Shown here: positions 15,991 to 19,554 of the stretch, one piece after another
Position numbering within the stretch: position 1 is the stretch's first letter
Layout of the letters: each line of letters starts with the position of its first letter
NCBI GenBank assembly: GCA_964628385.1
Contig: CAZVOD010000084.1
Location: 1 to 19,554, forward strand
DNA length: 19,554 nucleotides
Reading direction: 5' to 3'
From: JANQPA01 sp964628385
Lineage (GTDB): Bacteria > Bacteroidota > Bacteroidia > Chitinophagales > Saprospiraceae
The notes under the pieces: generated by a model
What the model was told of the DNA's origin: nothing
Seen by the model: only the letters and a program-made list of their open reading frames with translations
Databases searched by the model: none
Position numbers and translations under genes: made by a program

Positions 15991-16908
15991 CTACTGAATG
16001 ACAAAGCCCTTAATCAACTTCTTAATCTCTTTGGACTTTGTCTCGTCAGGATTCATTTTAAAAAGGTGCTCATAGAGGCGTTTGTTGTCGACCTTTGGCT
16101 TGAGCGACAAGTCTTTCTTTTTGGCAAAAACTGAATCCCAATTGTCGCGAACCGTTTCCCACATAGTGTGATTAGCGGCCCACCAATCTTTTGCAGCCTG
16201 GCAACGGGAAGGATCGACTTTGGTGTACGTGTTGAAGCCTTTTTCTTCGGCGATTAGGGAGTCCCTGCCGTCTTTGCGGAGAATCTTTTTATTGTCTTGG
16301 TCATGAATCCAACCATTCTCGACAAGCTCGACACGATTTTGGCGAACGGTGATATTATAGTCACTGCGAATGGTATATTCACGGCGAGGCAGAGGTGCAT
16401 CGGTTGTATTTTCCCAGTAACTCTTGCCATCAACGTGTACCCACGGAGCTGTCCCTTCATAACGTGGGCTATCATCAACTTGAAATACTTTTTGAGTCCA
16501 CTCGCCGGCTACTTCGTTTTTGGATTTACGCTCGTAAGTCCAATTATTATCACCGTTGTACATATAGAAATCTTGGTTTTCGTATTCCCAGTCCTGACGC
16601 CAGTGCTTCATAACGTAATCTTCTTCACCTTGGGAAATGACGAGTAGGTGTTGTAGAACTATTTTGCTATCCGACTCTTCTACGAGTTGCACCCATTCCA
16701 GAGCCCCCACCTGCTTTACCGGCGAAGGCTTATACTCGGGATCATCGACGTAGTTGAAGGTTTCGGCAAAATTGAAGGTTACTTCATTGCAACCGCACAT
16801 AGACTTAATGGCTGCTGCGTCTTTTTCTTTACTACTCTGGCTGTATACTGAAGTGCCTAGTAGGCAAAAGCATAAGCTGAGTATCATTAACTTTTTCATA
16901 TTGCTCAT
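15991..16908 (-). CDS. DUF6607-family exported protein
   Basis: This 305-aa protein has no known activity. Its N-terminus (MKKLMILSLCFCLLGTSVYS, counting from M4) is a signal peptide ending before QSSKEKD, so it is exported to the periplasm or outer membrane. The mature part opens with an Ile-Lys-x-Met-Cys-Gly-Cys segment followed by FNFAETFNY. It is rich in Trp and Tyr (HWRQDWEYENQDFYMYNG), with beta-strand-like repeats and a Lys-rich helical tail. These features fit my recollection of the DUF6607 family of Bacteroidota. It is the last gene of a three-gene minus-strand operon, 18 nt after the PepSY-flavoprotein gene. Co-occurrence with DUF2271 and PepSY reductase genes suggests a role in iron or redox metabolism, by association only. 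Start codons at 16908 and 16899 are both possible, the latter giving a more standard signal peptide. Confidence 0.82.
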   Translation of the reverse strand: MSNMKKLMILSLCFCLLGTSVYSQSSKEKDAAAIKSMCGCNEVTFNFAETFNYVDDPEYKPSPVKQVGALEWVQLVEESDSKIVLQHLLVISQGEEDYVMKHWRQDWEYENQDFYMYNGDNNWTYERKSKNEVAGEWTQKVFQVDDSPRYEGTAPWVHVDGKSYWENTTDAPLPRREYTIRSDYNITVRQNRVELVENGWIHDQDNKKILRKDGRDSLIAEEKGFNTYTKVDPSRCQAAKDWWAANHTMWETVRDNWDSVFAKKKDLSLKPKVDNKRLYEHLFKMNPDETKSKEIKKLIKGFVIQ

Positions 16909-16926
16909 TTTCTATTTTGTGTTGAA

Positions 16927-19125
16927 TTAATAACAGTCCATTTTAACCTGACCCAAGGTCAGGTATTCCGTAAGCGTTTTATCTGTATAGTTATCAATGG
17001 CTTCTTCCAGAACAGCAAGTACCTCCCGTTGCATGGCCAGAGCGCCACAGATCATGATATACCCTCCGTCTGCTAACTGACGGGCTAGTTGTTGCCCCTC
17101 TTGCCGGACGATATCCTGCACATACTGGTGCGCTCCGTCACGCGAATAGGCTGTGCGGAAAGAAAACCCCGTGTGTTTAGTTTTTAGCTGTTGCAGATAA
17201 TCTCGATACAGCGAGAAGTCCTGTTCGTTTCGCCCGCCCCAATAGAGCTTGATGGGTACCGCAGCTCGCTCCTGAATCATTCCAAGAAAAGGCCCAATTC
17301 CCGTACCATTACTAATCAGAATTGCAGAAGAGGCAACCGCTGGGAAGTGAAAATGTTCGTTGCCTACCAACCGCCCTCGAACTATTGTCCCCTTTTTCTG
17401 ATGGTACAATTCATTGGACGCTACACCGTACTTGTGCCGCTTGATGGCTAACTGTATTCGGCCTTTGGTGTCGGCAGCTATAGAATAGGATCGCTTCACA
17501 GGGTCACTCTTGGGATAGATTTCGAGTAAATCTCCCGATTGGAAGGATGCCTTGCGATGTGGCTGTAAAGTCAGTAAATAAGTCTCCTGTCCATCTGCTT
17601 CAACCACTTCCCGGTCTACGAGCGTAAAGTCACTTAGACCGGGAACTTTTACTTTCAGATGTTGCCCAATGGGCAGGGTAATCGACAAATGCTGACTCAG
17701 AGTTTTAGCCCACTCCAGGAAAGCCACCCTCGATTGATTGTGTATGATTTTTACATCCATCAACGGGTTTGCCTTGGGCAGATTTTTGAGTGATCGGTGC
17801 GCATCCAGTGCAAACTGCCCAAACTTAGGGTAGGCTTTAGAGCCAAAACCCAGCACCGCAAATTGGACGGAGTCAGGCGTATTCTTTTGCGGAAGCACGT
17901 CCAAAAAAGAGGTAGCATTAGCGGGTGGTTCTCCATCGCCGTAGGTCGAGGTGAGCACCAAGATATATTTGGCCTGCGGGAAATCTGTAAAGTGATTTAG
18001 TTCCGCTAGGTATGCTTTCTTTTTATGCGAAAGCAAACTGCGAAACAGAGCCAAGGCGAATTGGCGGGTGCTGCCGTTCTCCGATCCGTAGAGCACGATG
18101 AATTCGGCCTCTTCCGGGCTGTGTAATTGCTTGGTTTTACCGTGCAAGCGCTGGTAGCTGATGCTGAGCCCCGAATACAAAAGGAAAAAAACGCCAGTTG
18201 TACTGCCGCCGAGTACCAATGACCACACGACGCTGCCGCTGCCGGTGTGCAGCCGATAATTCCATTTCGAAATTCGATTAACCAACGGATCTTCGTAAGC
18301 ATTCAGTACTGTTCCATTGTATTGATGGATAGCCCACCGCCGGTGCTGGGTGTGGAGGAGGTAAGGTTCCTCCACGTCATCGGAAAAGGGGAATTCCAGC
18401 TTCTTCAGCTCGGAAAGGGGAAGCTCTTCGAAGAACTTAAATTCAAAAGCGGGCACCTCTGTCCGTCCTACCTCCATCGATTGAAGTGGGAGAACTTGCA
18501 TATCCGGCTCAGGGATTACCTTAAATCGCAGTAAAGACAAGTACACTCCCGAAGAGGCGATGATTAGGAGTGGCAGCCAGATCCATTTACTAACTACTAT
18601 GTGCATATACTGATCGTTCTGCGTTTTGATCGTTCGGGAAAATAGTCCTCTTAAGCCTCCCTCTCGCTTCCAAAGCAGCAGTAATCCGGTAATAATACTC
18701 ATCAAGAAAAGAAAAGCAGTGATCCCAACCAGCAAGCGGCCGGTGCTTTTCAGAAAGAGCGACCGATGTAGGTTGGTCACTGTCTGAAAAAAGGGATTGC
18801 TCTCCGGAATATCGCCTATGCGCTTGCCCGTAAAAGGATCAATGATGAAATCGCCGTTTTTGGCTTCATTCATATCAATGGTTGAGATTTTGACAGCATC
18901 ATTGTCAAACCTCTCCACATCCAGAATGGTTTCGTACTGACCATCGAGCGTGTGAAGCAGGTCGGCCACCGACAGCGAACGTACTCTTGGTGCCGACAAG
19001 GGCGCCCACTCCTTCTGAATGGGGTCAAAAGCCAGTATGACACCTGTCGCGGTCGCCAGTAATAAAAAAACGATCGAAATAAGCGCAAGAGCCAGATGTG
19101 TGTTTCGCCACAGTCGGTTAAGCAT
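16927..19125 (-). CDS. PepSY-TM / flavodoxin / FAD-NAD(P)H reductase fusion protein
   Basis: This 732-aa inner-membrane electron-transfer protein has a PepSY-associated TM half (1-325) with about four helices (8-34, 129-152, 180-199, 298-320) and PepSY-like periplasmic segments. Histidines H10, H120, H175 and H293 sit near helix ends and could bind heme or metal. A flavodoxin-like FMN domain follows (about 342-475: LYGSENGST 345-353, TSTYGDGEPPAN 392-403, LGFGSKAYPKFG 425-436). A ferredoxin-reductase domain ends the protein (RSYSIA 545-550 for FAD, GTGIGPFLG 607-615 and ICGALAMQREV 692-702 for NAD(P)H), with C-terminal DCY. Electrons would pass from NAD(P)H through FAD and FMN across the membrane. 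Some PepSY-TM proteins, such as Pseudomonas FpvG, reduce ferric siderophores in the periplasm, so ferric-chelate reduction is a reasonable inference. It follows the DUF2271 gene by 7 nt. Annotation pipelines may call it a sulfite reductase flavoprotein, but no hemoprotein partner is present. Confidence 0.9.
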   Translation of the reverse strand: MLNRLWRNTHLALALISIVFLLLATATGVILAFDPIQKEWAPLSAPRVRSLSVADLLHTLDGQYETILDVERFDNDAVKISTIDMNEAKNGDFIIDPFTGKRIGDIPESNPFFQTVTNLHRSLFLKSTGRLLVGITAFLFLMSIITGLLLLWKREGGLRGLFSRTIKTQNDQYMHIVVSKWIWLPLLIIASSGVYLSLLRFKVIPEPDMQVLPLQSMEVGRTEVPAFEFKFFEELPLSELKKLEFPFSDDVEEPYLLHTQHRRWAIHQYNGTVLNAYEDPLVNRISKWNYRLHTGSGSVVWSLVLGGSTTGVFFLLYSGLSISYQRLHGKTKQLHSPEEAEFIVLYGSENGSTRQFALALFRSLLSHKKKAYLAELNHFTDFPQAKYILVLTSTYGDGEPPANATSFLDVLPQKNTPDSVQFAVLGFGSKAYPKFGQFALDAHRSLKNLPKANPLMDVKIIHNQSRVAFLEWAKTLSQHLSITLPIGQHLKVKVPGLSDFTLVDREVVEADGQETYLLTLQPHRKASFQSGDLLEIYPKSDPVKRSYSIAADTKGRIQLAIKRHKYGVASNELYHQKKGTIVRGRLVGNEHFHFPAVASSAILISNGTGIGPFLGMIQERAAVPIKLYWGGRNEQDFSLYRDYLQQLKTKHTGFSFRTAYSRDGAHQYVQDIVRQEGQQLARQLADGGYIMICGALAMQREVLAVLEEAIDNYTDKTLTEYLTLGQVKMDCY

Positions 19126-19132
19126 AAATTAT

Positions 19133-19554
19133 TTAATTGACAATGAGCCGCACGTAGCGGATATAACCAGACCCCTCAGCTTTTATACTAGTCATATTGG
19201 GCTTCAAAGGTATCTCTACATCGGCCTCGTGATATTCTTTTTCCTCTACAGCTGTTTCAAAGCGTAGTTTATTTCCTTCGGCAATATATTGTTCGTCTAC
19301 GGATATTTGAAAGACCGACCTTTCGCCTCCGGAAATGGTGGCCCCGGTAATGCCATCGATATCATAACGCTTTTTACCGTAGTAATCCCACCATGAGGGG
19401 ATATCAAAGTACCAGTGGGGATCGTCACCCAATACGTGCAAGGTTTTCAGGTAGTTGTTGTCCTTATCAACTACTGAAACGATAATATAGGCTCCTTCCC
19501 CCTCGTAATTCACCAGTTGCACGAGGCATTTAACCTGTTTGCCGGTGGGCACAA
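19133..19554 (-). CDS. DUF2271 domain protein, N-terminus beyond the window
   Basis: This is the C-terminal ~140 residues of a larger gene; the frame stays open to the right window edge and the in-frame GTG there is probably not the start. The segment shows DUF2271 features: QLVNYEGEGAYIIVSVVDKD (beta strands), DPHWYFDIPSWWDYYG, and DGITGATISGG, followed by beta strands ending YIRYVRLIVN. Family members are usually exported proteins encoded next to PepSY-TM genes, and a signal peptide is expected in the missing part. Its stop lies 7 nt before the PepSY-flavoprotein start, so the two are co-transcribed. It is likely an accessory periplasmic protein; a flavin-binding or FMN-transfer role is possible because DxxTGAT resembles the ApbE/flavinylation context, but that is speculative. 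Confidence 0.8.
   Translation of the reverse strand, partial: VPTGKQVKCLVQLVNYEGEGAYIIVSVVDKDNNYLKTLHVLGDDPHWYFDIPSWWDYYGKKRYDIDGITGATISGGERSVFQISVDEQYIAEGNKLRFETAVEEKEYHEADVEIPLKPNMTSIKAEGSGYIRYVRLIVN

Noticed and set aside
16927..19125. Sulfite reductase flavoprotein subunit (cysJ) as the name for the PepSY fusion
   Set aside because: The diflavin half is similar in kind, but the PepSY membrane half and the lack of a cysI neighbour argue against assimilatory sulfite reduction.

Overview
The window looks like a chromosomal segment of a free-living Bacteroidota bacterium, most likely of the Saprospiria (Lewinella/Haliscomenobacter-like). The evidence is a type IX secretion (T9SS) C-terminal sorting domain on an exported glycosidase, a perfect Bacteroidota-type -7 element (TAnnTTTG) upstream of leuA, few usable Shine-Dalgarno sequences, Bacteroidota-enriched families (DUF6607, a PepSY-TM/flavodoxin fusion), and moderate GC content. 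The genus is inferred from protein style, not from a marker gene.

Region 1 (1-7514) is carbohydrate use. A secreted, probably cell-surface GH13 alpha-amylase-family enzyme lies on the minus strand. It is divergent from a plus-strand pair: a lipoprotein GH20 beta-N-acetylhexosaminidase and a sodium:solute symporter. Surface starch-type hydrolysis, periplasmic or surface release of N-acetylhexosamines, and inner-membrane uptake fit together. No SusC/SusD pair is present. The symporter ends against a convergent operon in a 91-nt two-tier hairpin that also contains a possible 40-codon ORF.

Region 2 (7511-10638) is a minus-strand pair: an all-helical 521-aa protein of unknown function followed by a GNAT-nitrilase fusion enzyme.

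Region 3 (10800-15226) is a complete leucine branch in the order leuA-leuC-leuD-leuB. LeuA is a short form that ends where the leucine-binding regulatory domain would begin.

Region 4 (15227-15990) has no intact gene. It holds the decayed 3' part of an IS5-family transposase (one internal stop and at least one frameshift). The most distinctive find of the window is inserted into it: a 182-bp MITE-like element with 16-17 bp terminal inverted repeats, a TAA target duplication and almost end-to-end fold-back complementarity. Transposase homology resumes on the far side of the element, which supports a nested insertion.

Region 5 (15991-19554) is a tight minus-strand operon: a DUF2271 protein (cut by the window edge), a PepSY-TM/flavodoxin/FAD-NAD(P)H reductase fusion, and a DUF6607 exported protein. 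This looks like a membrane reductase module, plausibly linked to ferric-chelate reduction. No tRNA, rRNA, CRISPR array or phage genes were seen. Apart from the nested mobile elements, most of the window is ordinary metabolism.
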